DNA of 64,000 nt from Bacillus cereus G9842 (GTDB taxonomy: Bacteria; Bacillota; Bacilli; Bacillales; Bacillaceae_G), in assembly GCF_000021305.1 (NCBI RefSeq), contig NC_011772.1, positions 2,084,001-2,148,000 of the forward strand. The letters are read 5' to 3'. Below, one piece after another: positions 53,187 through 62,574 of this stretch. The notes under the pieces were generated by a model. That model had not been told where the DNA came from and did not search any database. It worked only from the letters and a program-made list of their open reading frames with translations. The position numbers and the translations under genes were made by a program. Position 1 is the first letter of the stretch; the number at the start of each line of letters is the position of its first letter.

Positions 53187-54321
53187 ATGGAAATGGAGGG
53201 AATGGAGGTTTTTCCAATCGATAAGGATATTAAAGAAATATTTTGTTCACACTTGAAAAACAATAGGCACCAATTCGTAGAGAACTGGAAAAACAAAATG
53301 ATAATTTCCGAAAAAGATCCATTTAAACTAGAAGTAGTTCAAAATGGAGAGGATTTACTAGAGTTGATTATCGAACTTACTATGGAAGATAAAGATATAA
53401 ATTATCTTCAACCGTTATGCGAGAAAATTGCTATTGAACGTGCTGGAGCAGATGCGAATATTGGAGATTTTGTTTATAACGCAAACGTGGGAAGAAATGA
53501 ACTTTTCGAAGCGATGTGTGAATTAGATGTTAGCGCTCGTGAATTGAAACCAATTATGGCAAAAATACATACTTGTTTTGACAAATTAATTTATTATACC
53601 GTTTTAAAATACTCGGAAATTATATCGAAGAATTTAGAGGAAAAACAGCAATATATTAATGAAACACATAAAGAAAGGCTGACGATTTTAGGGCAAATGT
53701 CAGCTAGTTTTGTACATGAATTTCGTAATCCGCTTACTTCCATTATGGGATTTGTCAAACTATTAAAGGCAGATCATCCGAGTTTATCGTATTTAGATAT
53801 TATTTCGCATGAATTAGATCAATTAAATTTTCGTATTTCGCAATTTTTACTCGTATCGAAAAAAGAAATGTGGAATGAATCGGAACGGTTTTGGCTTAAT
53901 GACTTGTTTCAAGACATTATACAATTCTTATATCCGAGTTTGGTCAATGCGAATGTTTCAATTGAAAAGAATTTACCGTATCCAATTCCGCTTGTTGGTT
54001 ATCGAAGTGAAGTGAGACAAGTATTTTTTGAACATATTAATGAATTCAATTGATGCTCTTGAATCAATGAAAGAAGAACGAAAAATTATCATTGATGTAT
54101 TTGAAGAAGATCAAGCTATTCGAATTGTGATAAAAAATAATGGACCAATGATTCCAGCTGAAAATGTAGAAACGATTTTTGAACCGTTTGTAACTACTAA
54201 AAAGTTAGGAACTGGTATTGGCTTATTTGTATGTAAACAAATTGTGGAAAAACATAATGGGTCCATTATGTGTCGATCAGATAACGATTGGACAGAATTT
54301 CAAATTGCATTTCAAAAATAA
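53187..54321 (+). pseudogene. Sensor histidine kinase broken by a one-base insertion
   Basis: The two adjacent frames form one kinase. Residues 1 to about 130 are an RsbRD_N/globin-sensor-like helical domain, then a HisKA domain with H177 in SASFVHEFRNPLTSIMGFVKLL. The frame ends early at 54053 with RQVFFEHINEFN. The second frame continues with NILMNSIDALES, the ATPase N box, then FEPFVTTKKLGTGIGLFVCKQIVEKHNGS. Removing one T from the T6 run at 54024-54029 restores RQVFLNILMNSIDAL, the normal kinase sequence. So the ATPase domain is cut off by a homopolymer change, or the base is a sequencing error. The intact protein would resemble Bacillus sporulation-type orphan kinases. Confidence 0.85.
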
Positions 54322-54360
54322 ACAGTCTACACCAAATGAATGGTGTAGGCTGTTTTAATT
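54321..54360. terminator. Bidirectional terminator between the kinase and DUF4397 genes
   Basis: AACAGTCTACACCA / TGGTGTAGGCTGTT hairpin with one wobble pair. Confidence 0.88.
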
Positions 54361-55104
54361 TGTGAGTATAACGGCTTCTAATTTAGGATCTTTAGTTGAA
54401 TAACCTACTATTGAAATTGTATAAATAACATTTGGTTCAACATTGAATTTCGGTATAGTCAATAAAACGTTTTTATTATTTGCGAGTGAAATTTCAATAT
54501 CCGCTGTACCGGGGCTAACTTGCAAAAAATCTGTTATCTGTTTAAAGAGTACATTTTCAAATAAATGATCTCCATCTTTTAAATCGACATTTACAACAGG
54601 GGTATCTGGAGAGAAATGTGCAAAGCGTATTTTGGCTTGACCAGCTGGTAAATGTGTATTATCAAGTATAGGTTGTAATTGTAGGTGATTATCACTATTT
54701 ATTGCAGCAAGAGTATAAGTATGATTTCCCATTATTGGTACCAATGCTGAAAAGATTGGAGTTTCATTTCCGACAGGGACAATATCTATACGGTATTTAC
54801 CTTGTACTAATGATAAATAAGGGCTGAATTGCTTAAATGAAATATTTTTAATAACTTTTTGTCCGTTTACTAAAATGTCAACCGCCGGTATATTTGGATC
54901 GGCATGAAAAATTCTTATATGTGACGGTAAAGTAGCTTCTTGTGAATCCCTTGTTTCATGCGCCTGTACAAGTTTTGAAAGTGCATCGCAATATTTCATA
55001 TATAATTCTATATATTTTTTAGGATTACGAAACTGATAGTAACGTGCGAGCTGTTCGTATTGCGTAACTTCTTGTCCATATTTTTCAATTTCAGATTGAG
55101 ACAT
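54355..55104 (-). CDS. DUF4397 domain protein
   Basis: 249 residues; ATG 55104 follows GGAGG with 7-base spacing. After a helical N-terminus (about 1-55, QYEQLARYYQFRNPKKYIELYMKYCDAL) there are two similar beta-rich repeats: HIRIFHADPNIPAVDILVNGQKVIKNISFKQFSPYLSLVQGKYRIDIVP and KIRFAHFSPDTPVVNVDLKDGDHLFENVLFKQITDFLQVSPGTADIEIS, the DUF4397 pattern. There is no signal peptide, unlike most family members that are cell-surface; a sporulation-associated role is possible but not shown. Confidence 0.85.
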   Translation of the reverse strand: MSQSEIEKYGQEVTQYEQLARYYQFRNPKKYIELYMKYCDALSKLVQAHETRDSQEATLPSHIRIFHADPNIPAVDILVNGQKVIKNISFKQFSPYLSLVQGKYRIDIVPVGNETPIFSALVPIMGNHTYTLAAINSDNHLQLQPILDNTHLPAGQAKIRFAHFSPDTPVVNVDLKDGDHLFENVLFKQITDFLQVSPGTADIEISLANNKNVLLTIPKFNVEPNVIYTISIVGYSTKDPKLEAVILTN

Positions 55105-56055
55105 GAACATTCCTCCTTTGTCATCATTAAAATTATATGCGAAGCAAGAAAGCGGTTATGCGAAAAAATGATTTTATAAAGGGGAAAATTAAAAATTTAC
55201 AACAAATATGTTGTCATAAAGAGGTGCTTGTGCTTACGAGTATTTTGCAGAGTAAAGCAGTACATATGATTGCACGAAAGTAAAATAAATGCCAAATTGA
55301 AAGTGCATTTCAATAACATATTGAATACATGTCCAGCAATCGCTAGAAAACTAGGGTTTTTTTTAATTATAGGCAAATACACATACAAAGTGATAATTGT
55401 CCTACATAAATTATAAAGGAAAGGTAGTTTGAATCTGAGGAAAGGGGTGCCACTTCGGGATAGGGATATCCTGATAGTAATTGTGAATGAAGTTATGAAA
55501 AGGTTTTGTGTTATAGGCTGTAGGATGAATTTGTAAACTTGATTTTTCTATTTATTTTAGCAATTGACAGTATTAACCCATAAGAGAGCGTCATGACGAA
55601 CTGATTAATGTGGTTAATCGGTTCTTTTTTTATAGTTTAAAAATGAAAAATTTACATATTAAATATGAATCTGAACTGATTAGAAAGGTGTAGCGTTGTC
55701 GAAATTTGTTTTAAAATATGCAATTTAAAGTAGGATAATAGGAAGGAGTTTAACGGGAGTTCCGTCGAAGTGTACAGAATGTCGGCATTTGAGGGCAGCT
55801 GGCATTATGCTATAAAAACATTTGGTGATGTAGTCATTTCATATAAAAGGGAGGGTTACTTGGGCGTATAGAAAAGGGTTGGTCTTCATTTTTAAGTTCT
55901 GAATTTTCTGTTTTATAGGTATTTTTAAGCACTCATTTGTATATTTTATAATAGTTTTTTGATAAATTCACTGCTTTTGCAGAGGATTCTTTTTTATGAA
56001 AGAAACGTCAATTTTCTTCATATATATATACAAATTGGAGAAATGGGGGAGCGCT
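55105..56055. other. Long intergenic region before the yod operon
   Basis: Nearly 1 kb with no supported ORF. It contains an orphan terminator at 55598-55631, short purine-rich RBS-like runs without ORFs, and AT-rich promoter-like sequence near 55940-55960 (GTATATTTTATAAT) that may serve yodT. No -24/-12 element with the right spacing is seen ahead of yodT. It may hold decayed genes or an unrecognised RNA. Confidence 0.4.
55598..55631 (+). terminator. Orphan terminator with no gene upstream
   Basis: GAACTGATTAA and TTAATCGGTTC (one G-U pair) are followed by eight Ts. The nearest upstream gene is antisense and ends 1.2 kb away, so the transcript it would terminate is unidentified. Confidence 0.7.
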
Positions 56056-57366
56056 ATGCGCGATTACTTAATTAAACCACTTGTTGGTCAGCCGTATCCA
56101 ATGATTTCACATGGAAAAGGTGTTTATTTGTATGATCAAAATGGTAATAAATATTTTGATGGTTCGTCAGGAGCAATTACGGCAGGTATTGGGCATGGCG
56201 TAAAGGAGATTGCAGACGTTATTAAAAAGCAAGCTGAGGAGATTGCTTTTGTTTATAGATCACAGTTTACGAGTGAACCAGCTGAAAAATTAGCGAAGAA
56301 GTTAAGTGATTTAAGTGTAGGAGATTTGAACTGGAGTTTCTTTGTAAATAGTGGTACGGAAGCAAATGAAACAGCTATGAAAATTGCAATTCAGCATTTT
56401 CAAGAGCGAGGTATTCAAGGTAAGCATAAAATTTTATCGAGATGGATGAGTTATCACGGTATTACGATGGGTGCGTTATCGATGTCTGGTCACCCACTAC
56501 GTAGACAACGTTTCGTATCTATTTTGGAAGATTATCCGACTATACCAGCTCCATATTGTTTCAGGTGTCCTGTTCAAAAGGTATATCCAACTTGTCAGCT
56601 GGCATGTGCGACTGAATTAGAAAGATCAATTGAAAGAATTGGTGCAGAGCATATTGCTGCTTTTATTGCTGAGCCGATTATCGGAGCAGCTGGAGGTGCG
56701 GTTGTTCCGCCAAAAGACTATTATAAAGTCATTAAAGATATTTGCAACCATTACGATATTTTATTTATTGCGGATGAAGTAATGACTGGGCTTGGTCGTA
56801 CGGGAGCATGGTTTGCGATGGAGCATTGGGGTGTAGAACCTGATATTATGACACTTGGTAAAGGGCTAGGAGCGGGATATACACCGATGGCAGCGACAGT
56901 TGTAAGTGATCGTGTTATGGAACCAATATTACGTGGATCACGTTCAGTAATGAGCGGTCATACGTTAAGTGCAAATCCATTGTCTGCAGCAACGGCTTTA
57001 GCTGTTATTGAATATATGGAGAAACATAATCTCCCTGAAAAAACAGCAGAAAAGGGAGAATATTTAATAAAAGGCTTACAGAAAGTTCAACAACAATCGA
57101 CAATCATTGCTGATGTGCGCGGAAAAGGGTTGCTAATTGGAGTAGAATTGCAACCGTTTACAAAAGCGTCGGAGCTTATTTCGGTTGCAGCTAAAAATGG
57201 CCTGCTTTTATACCAAGCAGTTTCAGGGCAAGCAGGAAAAGAAGATAGTGCACTGCTAGTAGCACCGCCAATGACAACTACATATTCCGAGTTAGATGAA
57301 TTACTTTCAATTTTCTCTAAAAGTGTGGAAGAGATGATGCAAAAAGGAGGGCATAGTATCGCATGA
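56056..57366 (+). CDS. yodT: Class III aminotransferase, N6-acetyl-beta-lysine transaminase type
   Basis: PLP aminotransferase of 436 residues. Start ATG 56056 after GGGGGAG; the frame upstream to 55996 lacks an RBS. Motifs: GQPYPMISHGKGVYLYDQNGNKYFDGSSG, VNSGTEANETAMKIA, the PLP-stacking ADEVMTGLGRTG and the Schiff-base Lys in TLGKGLGAGYTPM. It is the first gene of a five-gene run with B. subtilis yodT-yodS-yodR-yodQ-yodP order. In that pathway it likely removes the 3-amino group of N6-acetyl-beta-lysine. Confidence 0.88.
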   Translation: MRDYLIKPLVGQPYPMISHGKGVYLYDQNGNKYFDGSSGAITAGIGHGVKEIADVIKKQAEEIAFVYRSQFTSEPAEKLAKKLSDLSVGDLNWSFFVNSGTEANETAMKIAIQHFQERGIQGKHKILSRWMSYHGITMGALSMSGHPLRRQRFVSILEDYPTIPAPYCFRCPVQKVYPTCQLACATELERSIERIGAEHIAAFIAEPIIGAAGGAVVPPKDYYKVIKDICNHYDILFIADEVMTGLGRTGAWFAMEHWGVEPDIMTLGKGLGAGYTPMAATVVSDRVMEPILRGSRSVMSGHTLSANPLSAATALAVIEYMEKHNLPEKTAEKGEYLIKGLQKVQQQSTIIADVRGKGLLIGVELQPFTKASELISVAAKNGLLLYQAVSGQAGKEDSALLVAPPMTTTYSELDELLSIFSKSVEEMMQKGGHSIA

Positions 57367-58061
57367 CAACTATTACAAATACATTCGGTAAATTAAAAGA
57401 AATTGAGGAAGTAATTTCTTTGTTCCATGATGATATGACATTAATGTTTGGGGGATTTGGAGGGATTGGATCCCCTCCATCTTTAATACAGGCAATTTTA
57501 GAAAAAGGCGTTACAAATTTAAATTTGGTTGGAAATGACACTGGATTTCCTGATGTAGGTATCGGTCGTCTTGTTACAAATGAAAGAGTTAAATCACTAA
57601 TTACTTCTCACATTGGCTCCAACCCAAATGCAGGAAGGCAACTAAACGAGGGAAGATTACAAATTGAGTTTTCTCCGCAGGGAACATTAGCAGAGCGCAT
57701 TCGTGCTGGTGGTGTTGGTCTTGGTGGTGTTTTAGTTGATGTAGGTGTTGATACGATTGTGGAAGAGGGAAAACGAACGGTTGAAATGAATGGTAAGACA
57801 TATTTAGTTGAAACAGCATTAACTGCTGAAGTTTCAATTGTATATGCGAAAAAGTCAGATCCGTTTGGTAACCTTGTTTTTGACAAAAGTGCACGAAATA
57901 TGAATCCTCACGTAGCAATGGCTGGGGATATAACAATTGTAGAAGCAGAAGAAATAGTCCCGCTAGGAAGTTTAGATCCAGAGGAAATCGTCGTTCCAGG
58001 TGTTTTCGTAAATTATATTGTACCGTCGGAAGGAGTGAACTGGAAATGGGTATGGGCGTAG
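57363..58061 (+). CDS. yodS: CoA-transferase subunit A
   Basis: 232 residues; starts by ATGA overlap with yodT. The CoA-transferase family I alpha subunit shows MTLMFGGFGGIGSPPSLIQAIL, LNLVGNDTGFPDVGIGRLV, NPNAGRQLNEGRLQIEFSPQGTLAERIRAGG and AEVSIVYAKKSDPFGNLVF. It pairs with YodR, overlapping it by 16 bases. Together they would move CoA onto an acid intermediate of acetyl-beta-lysine breakdown, such as 4-acetamidobutyrate or a keto acid. Confidence 0.9.
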   Translation: MTTITNTFGKLKEIEEVISLFHDDMTLMFGGFGGIGSPPSLIQAILEKGVTNLNLVGNDTGFPDVGIGRLVTNERVKSLITSHIGSNPNAGRQLNEGRLQIEFSPQGTLAERIRAGGVGLGGVLVDVGVDTIVEEGKRTVEMNGKTYLVETALTAEVSIVYAKKSDPFGNLVFDKSARNMNPHVAMAGDITIVEAEEIVPLGSLDPEEIVVPGVFVNYIVPSEGVNWKWVWA

Positions 58062-58708
58062 AAGTGAGAGATAAGATTGCTAGGCGAGCGGCGAAAGAAA
58101 TACAAAATGGCATGATTGTAAATTTAGGTATTGGCATACCATCGCTTGTACCAAATCATTTGCCTGACGATATAAATGTTATGTTTCATGCGGAAAATGG
58201 AATCGTCGGAATGGGACCAACACCAAGTAAAGGGAATGAAGATGAAAATTTGTGTAACGCAGCAGGTTTACCAACTTCTCTTATAACAGGAGCGAGTTAT
58301 TTCGATAGCTGTACAGCGTTTGGTATGATTCGAAAAGGTTTGCTAGATATAACGATTCTTGGTTCATTACAGGTAAGTGAAAATGGTGATTTAGCAAACT
58401 GGATTGTACCTGGAAAACGTGTTCCAGGCATTGGTGGAGCAATGGATTTAGCACAAAAAGCGAAGCGGGTCGTTGTTTTGATGAATCATGTTGATAAGTA
58501 TGGAAATGCAAAAATTGTTTCAGAGTGTACATTGCCATTAACTTCAAAGAAATGTGTAGATTTAATTATTACTGATATGGCGGTCATGGAGGTAACTCCG
58601 AGTGGACTTATATTACAAGAATTAATGAGTCCATACACAGTAGAAGATGTAAAACGACATACAGAAGCTGATTTTCAAATTAGTTCTAACTTACTAGTAA
58701 TTGAATGA
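58046..58708 (+). CDS. yodR: CoA-transferase subunit B
   Basis: 220 residues; ATG 58046 (or 58052) after GGAAGGAG, inside the end of yodS. The beta subunit has the active-site Glu in MFHAENGIVGMGP, the N-terminal MIVNLGIGIPSLVPNHLP, and the C-terminal DMAVMEVTPSGLILQELMSPYTVEDVKRHTEADF. Stable pairing with YodS is expected from the overlap and from family knowledge. Confidence 0.9.
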   Translation: MGMGVEVRDKIARRAAKEIQNGMIVNLGIGIPSLVPNHLPDDINVMFHAENGIVGMGPTPSKGNEDENLCNAAGLPTSLITGASYFDSCTAFGMIRKGLLDITILGSLQVSENGDLANWIVPGKRVPGIGGAMDLAQKAKRVVVLMNHVDKYGNAKIVSECTLPLTSKKCVDLIITDMAVMEVTPSGLILQELMSPYTVEDVKRHTEADFQISSNLLVIE

Positions 58709-58723
58709 AGGGAGATGTAATAT

Positions 58724-59992
58724 GTGGAGCAATTAAAAAAGCAAGTTTGTGATTATATTGAGAGTCATGAAGAAGAAAGTGTGAAATTTTTAAAGCGATT
58801 AATTCAAGAAAAGAGCGTATCTGGTGATGAAAGCGGTGCGCAGGCGATTGTGATTGAAAAATTACGTGAATTAGGTTTAGACCTCGATATTTGGGAGCCT
58901 TCTTTTTCTAAAATGAAAGGTCATCCTTATTTTGTATCACCCCGTACAAGTTTTTCAGATAGCCCAAATATTGTAGCAACTTTAAAAGGAAGTGGCGACG
59001 GGAAATCTATGATATTAAATGGGCATATTGATGTAGTTCCGGAAGGGGATGTGAATCAGTGGGAACATCATCCTTATAGTGGTGAGAGAATAGGAAATCG
59101 TATATATGGCCGTGGAACGACGGATATGAAAGGCGGAAATGTCGCACTCATGCTTGCGATGGAAGCGATTATTGAATCTAGCATTGAATTAAAAGGAGAC
59201 ATCTATTTTCAAAGTGTAATAGAAGAGGAAAGTGGCGGAGCAGGGACATTAGCAACTATATTACGAGGATATAAGGCAGATGGTGTCATTATTCCAGAAC
59301 CTACTAATATGAAGTTTTTCCCGAAACAACAAGGTTCCATGTGGTTTCGTCTACGTGTAAAAGGGAAAGCAGCACACGGTGGAACGCGTTATGAAGGGGT
59401 TAGTGCAATTGAAAAAAGTATGTTTGTTATAGAACATGTAAGAAAGCTAGAGGAGAAAAGAAATAGTCGAATCACAGATCCGTTATTTAAAGGAATTCCG
59501 ATTCCAATTCCAATTAACATTGGGAAAATTGAAGGAGGGAGTTGGCCAAGTTCTGTTCCCGATGAATTAATTTTAGAAGGAAGATGCGGTGTTGCGCCGA
59601 ATGAGACTATAGAGGCGGCAAAAGAAGAATTTGAGAATTGGATTGCTGAATTAAATGATGTGGACAATTGGTTTGTTGAAAATCCAGTAGAAGTAGAATG
59701 GTTTGGAGCGAGATGGGTTCCTGGTGAATTAGAAGAAAATCATGAACTTATTACCGCACTTCATCATAACTTTGTTGAAATCGAAGGGAACGAACCAATT
59801 ATTGAAGCATCTCCTTGGGGGACTGATGGAGGTTTATTTACACAAATCTCAGGTGTACCAACTATAGTATTTGGTCCAGGAGAGACAAAAGTAGCACACT
59901 ATCCAAACGAGTATATAGAAGTTGATAAAATGATAGCTGCCGCAAAAATTATTGCATGTACATTACTAGATTGGTGTGAGGTGAAAAAATGA
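58724..59992 (+). CDS. yodQ: M20 family deacetylase, acetamidobutyryl-CoA/ArgE-like
   Basis: 422 residues; start GTG 58724 six bases after AAGGGAGATG. Metal-binding landmarks of M20/ArgE-DapE enzymes: LNGHIDVVPEGD, GRGTTDMKGGNVALMLAMEA, the catalytic Glu pair in QSVIEEESGGAGT, dimer-domain HGGTRYEGVSAIE, and the C-terminal HYPNEYIEVD. B. subtilis YodQ is assigned as 4-acetamidobutyryl-CoA deacetylase; that role would remove the N-acetyl group added by AblB later in the pathway. Its stop overlaps the ablB start (ATGA). Confidence 0.88.
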   Translation: MEQLKKQVCDYIESHEEESVKFLKRLIQEKSVSGDESGAQAIVIEKLRELGLDLDIWEPSFSKMKGHPYFVSPRTSFSDSPNIVATLKGSGDGKSMILNGHIDVVPEGDVNQWEHHPYSGERIGNRIYGRGTTDMKGGNVALMLAMEAIIESSIELKGDIYFQSVIEEESGGAGTLATILRGYKADGVIIPEPTNMKFFPKQQGSMWFRLRVKGKAAHGGTRYEGVSAIEKSMFVIEHVRKLEEKRNSRITDPLFKGIPIPIPINIGKIEGGSWPSSVPDELILEGRCGVAPNETIEAAKEEFENWIAELNDVDNWFVENPVEVEWFGARWVPGELEENHELITALHHNFVEIEGNEPIIEASPWGTDGGLFTQISGVPTIVFGPGETKVAHYPNEYIEVDKMIAAAKIIACTLLDWCEVKK

Positions 59993-60888
59993 AATACTAT
60001 GAATCTTTTAGAGAACAGACGAATTGTTATACAGTAGAAGGCGTTTTAGATTATTTTAATAAACGTATCCGAGTAGACCACTATACAGGAAATGTTGAAA
60101 GTATTATACAGACAATTGACGAACTAGCAGAGAAACATTCTTTCACTAAATGTATTATTAAAGGAAAGGGAGAGCATGTTTCAACATGGCTCTCTTTCGG
60201 TTTTTTGTTGGAAGCAACGATACCTCATTATTTTCAAGGACACGATGCATACTTTTTTGTGAAATATAATAATGATGAAAGACGAAATAGTATGCATTGG
60301 ACTGAGGAAGATACTATATTAAGCGGTGTAAAAGGAAAAGAAATAAAAGAAAAAGTAGTTCCAGAGAAATTTCTGCTGAGAAAAGCGACTGAAGAAGATG
60401 CAGAAGAATTAGCAACTGTATTCGGAAAAGTATTTGAAGTGTATCCGACACCTTTAAATGAAGCGAGTTATGTATTACAGACGATGAAAGAAGACGATAC
60501 AATTTACTACGTGTATGAATTTGAGGGGGAAATTATTAGTACAGCATCTGCAGAAATGAATATAAAAGAAGGGAATGCAGAATTAACAAATTGTGCTACT
60601 TTACCTGAATATCGTAAACATGGATTTATGAAAAGTTTACTAATTAAATTAGAGGAAGAGCTCCGAGAAAAATCTATTTTCTGTTCCTATACAATTGCTC
60701 GATCGCTTTCTTTCGGAATGAATGCTGCATTTCATCAATTAGGCTATACGTATACAGGAAGACTGGCGAATAATTGCTACATTTTCGATAAGTTGGAAGA
60801 TATGAATATATGGGTGAAAGATTTATCTAGCTATTCGAAAGCAGTAAAAATTCCGCCTCAAAATTCGGCTGTAAAGCAAAATAGTTAG
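59989..60888 (+). CDS. ablB: Beta-lysine N6-acetyltransferase
   Basis: 299 residues; ATG overlaps the yodQ stop. The N-terminal half (about 1-120) is the AblB-specific region (YTVEGVLDYFNKRIRVDHYTGNV, GFLLEATIPHYFQGHDAYFFVKY). The C-terminal GNAT domain runs from about 125: FLLRKATEEDAEELATVFGKVFEVYPTP, ISTASAEMNI, ELTNCATLPEYRKHGFMKSLLIKLEEELREK. Archaeal AblB and B. subtilis YodP acetylate beta-lysine made by KamA/AblA. kamA lies downstream on the same strand, past kamR. Confidence 0.9.
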   Translation: MKYYESFREQTNCYTVEGVLDYFNKRIRVDHYTGNVESIIQTIDELAEKHSFTKCIIKGKGEHVSTWLSFGFLLEATIPHYFQGHDAYFFVKYNNDERRNSMHWTEEDTILSGVKGKEIKEKVVPEKFLLRKATEEDAEELATVFGKVFEVYPTPLNEASYVLQTMKEDDTIYYVYEFEGEIISTASAEMNIKEGNAELTNCATLPEYRKHGFMKSLLIKLEEELREKSIFCSYTIARSLSFGMNAAFHQLGYTYTGRLANNCYIFDKLEDMNIWVKDLSSYSKAVKIPPQNSAVKQNS

Positions 60889-60983
60889 GTGGAGCTGGGT
60901 GTTCGAAAAAGCCGTACTAATTAAAATATAAAATTGATCAAAATTATAGAACGGAATCGTCATGCTTACAATCGCACATAGGT

Positions 60984-61001
60984 ATGCCGAAAATTCGGCA
61001 T
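60984..61001 (+). promoter_or_regulatory. Dyad ahead of kamR
   Basis: ATGCCGAA-AA-TTCGGCAT has perfect 8-bp arms. A further half-site, ATTTTCGGCA (61013-61022), lies against the kamR RBS. The core GCCGA-N4-TCGGC recurs in the kamR terminator upstream of kamA. A KamR autoregulatory site is proposed. Confidence 0.55.
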
Positions 61002-61037
61002 GTAATTGCTGGATTTTCGGCAAAAGGGGGGATGACA

Positions 61038-62417
61038 TTGCTAGCAGTTTCGACACAAGAAGTCATTGAAGCGATTTTGGGCAGCATTGATGAGGCTATA
61101 CACGCTGTAGATGAAAATGGAATTACAATATTTTATAACTCTGTAGCTGCAAAACACGATGGATCCAAGATTGAAAAAGTGTTAGGGAAGCATTTGTTAG
61201 AAGTGTTCCCGTCTTTATCAAGGGAAACGAGTACATTGATGAAAGTATTAGATACAAAAAAACCTATCGTACATCAAGTACAGCATTATCAAAATTTAAA
61301 TGGTGAAGATGTTTGTACAGTAAATACGACGTTACCTATTTTTATAGATGGGAATATTGCCGGGGCTGTTGAAATTGCAAAGGATTACTCTACAATTCAA
61401 AAACTTACTGACACAATTGTTGATTTACAGTCGAAAATAAAACGGTCATCTAGAAAAAAATTGATTAAAAAGCATGCTGCATTTGAGACGATAGTGACAA
61501 ATGATACGCGGTTTAAACAGACGAAAGAGCTAGCACAAAAAGTAGCACCAACAGACGCAAATGTTTTAATATATGGTGAAACAGGAACAGGAAAAGAACT
61601 GTTCGTACAAGCAATTCATGAAGCTTCTAAAAGAAAAAACAAGCCATTTATTGCACAAAACTGTGCAGCTTTACCAGAGTCGTTATTAGAAAGTTTATTG
61701 TTTGGAACGACAAAAGGAAGCTATACAGGAGCGATTGAAAGAGCTGGGCTATTTGAACTTGTTGATGGTGGTACATTATTTTTAGATGAACTGAATTCAA
61801 TGCCTCTTGATTTGCAGGCAAAAATGTTACGAGTGTTAGAAGATGGAGTCATTAGAAGAATTGGTGATAATAAGACGAGAAAAGTAGATGTTCGCGTTAT
61901 TACCGCAATGAACCAGCCTCCAGAAATATGTTTACGAGAGAATAAAATTCGCACTGATTTATATTATCGCTTAAACGTATTTTCATTATATATCCCACCG
62001 CTTCGTGAAAGAACTGAGGATGTACTATTATTAGCATCTTATTTTTTGAAAGAATATAATAAAAGTTATAAAAAAGGTGTACTTCAAATTGATGAGGAAG
62101 CGAAAGATAGACTGCAAGCTTATCAGTGGCCTGGAAATGTCCGGGAGTTAAAACATACGATTGAACATGCTGTCATAATTGCAGAAGGTAATACATTAAC
62201 AGCTAATTGTTTACCGCGTACATTTCGGAAAGAGAATCTTCCGAAGAAGAAGAGCATATTGCCACTTAGAGAAGCACTTCATCAAACAGAAAAAGAATTA
62301 ATAGATCAAGCGTTGATTGAAACGGAAGGGAATATATTACAAGCCGCAAAAATGTTAGGTATCCCTCGTCAAACGCTTCAATATAAACTGAGGAAGTACG
62401 ACAAAACCGCCGAATAA
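61038..62417 (+). CDS. kamR: Sigma54-dependent transcriptional activator of the kam locus
   Basis: Enhancer-binding protein that activates sigma54 promoters. The open frame begins at 60984, but that covers the operator dyad; TTG 61038 has AAAGGGGGG at 6-base spacing (ATG 61032 is too close). 459 residues: PAS-like sensor domain (about 5-120, EAILGSIDEAIHAVDENGITIFYN), AAA+ domain with Walker A G180-ETGTGKE and Walker B TLFLDELN, and a C-terminal Fis-type HTH (NILQAAKMLGIPRQTLQYKLRKY). The sigma54-contact loop reads GSYTGA (227-232) instead of GAFTGA. KamR control of kamA by sigma54 has been reported in B. thuringiensis. Confidence 0.9.
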   Translation: MLAVSTQEVIEAILGSIDEAIHAVDENGITIFYNSVAAKHDGSKIEKVLGKHLLEVFPSLSRETSTLMKVLDTKKPIVHQVQHYQNLNGEDVCTVNTTLPIFIDGNIAGAVEIAKDYSTIQKLTDTIVDLQSKIKRSSRKKLIKKHAAFETIVTNDTRFKQTKELAQKVAPTDANVLIYGETGTGKELFVQAIHEASKRKNKPFIAQNCAALPESLLESLLFGTTKGSYTGAIERAGLFELVDGGTLFLDELNSMPLDLQAKMLRVLEDGVIRRIGDNKTRKVDVRVITAMNQPPEICLRENKIRTDLYYRLNVFSLYIPPLRERTEDVLLLASYFLKEYNKSYKKGVLQIDEEAKDRLQAYQWPGNVRELKHTIEHAVIIAEGNTLTANCLPRTFRKENLPKKKSILPLREALHQTEKELIDQALIETEGNILQAAKMLGIPRQTLQYKLRKYDKTAE

Positions 62418-62430
62418 TCGGCGGTTTTTG
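62403..62430 (+). terminator. kamR terminator containing a GCCGA-N4-TCGGC core
   Basis: AAAACCGCCGA / TCGGCGGTTTTT hairpin over the kamR stop. Its centre at 62409-62422 (GCCGAATAATCGGC) shares the core of the dyad ahead of kamR and lies about 150 bp upstream of the sigma54 promoter, so it may double as the activator site. Confidence 0.8.
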
Positions 62431-62574
62431 TGTGTTTGCACGAATAAAAGAGCGTTTACATATATAAAAAGTAATGAATATAATGTTAAGTATTGATTTC
62501 ATACAACGCTTAAAAATATTTTTTCGCTTATGTAATAGGGTTCTCCGCAAATTTACTTATCAACAATGTAAAGT

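Noticed and set aside
54028..54321. Separate 97-residue ATPase-domain gene
   Set aside because: It lacks an RBS, and one T deletion in the T6 run joins it in frame to the kinase upstream, so it is the rest of one broken gene.
55780..55830. Sigma54 promoter ahead of yodT (TGGCATTATGCT)
   Set aside because: The spacing between GG and GC is 6 rather than 10, and it lies more than 200 bp from the start codon.
57601..58137. 178-codon open frame on the minus strand
   Set aside because: It lies fully inside yodS and yodR, has low-complexity Leu/His/Gln content and no RBS; it is an antisense shadow.
60984..61037. N-terminal extension of KamR starting at an ATG
   Set aside because: The ATG is part of the 18-bp operator-like dyad and lacks an RBS; AAAGGGGGG supports the TTG at 61038.
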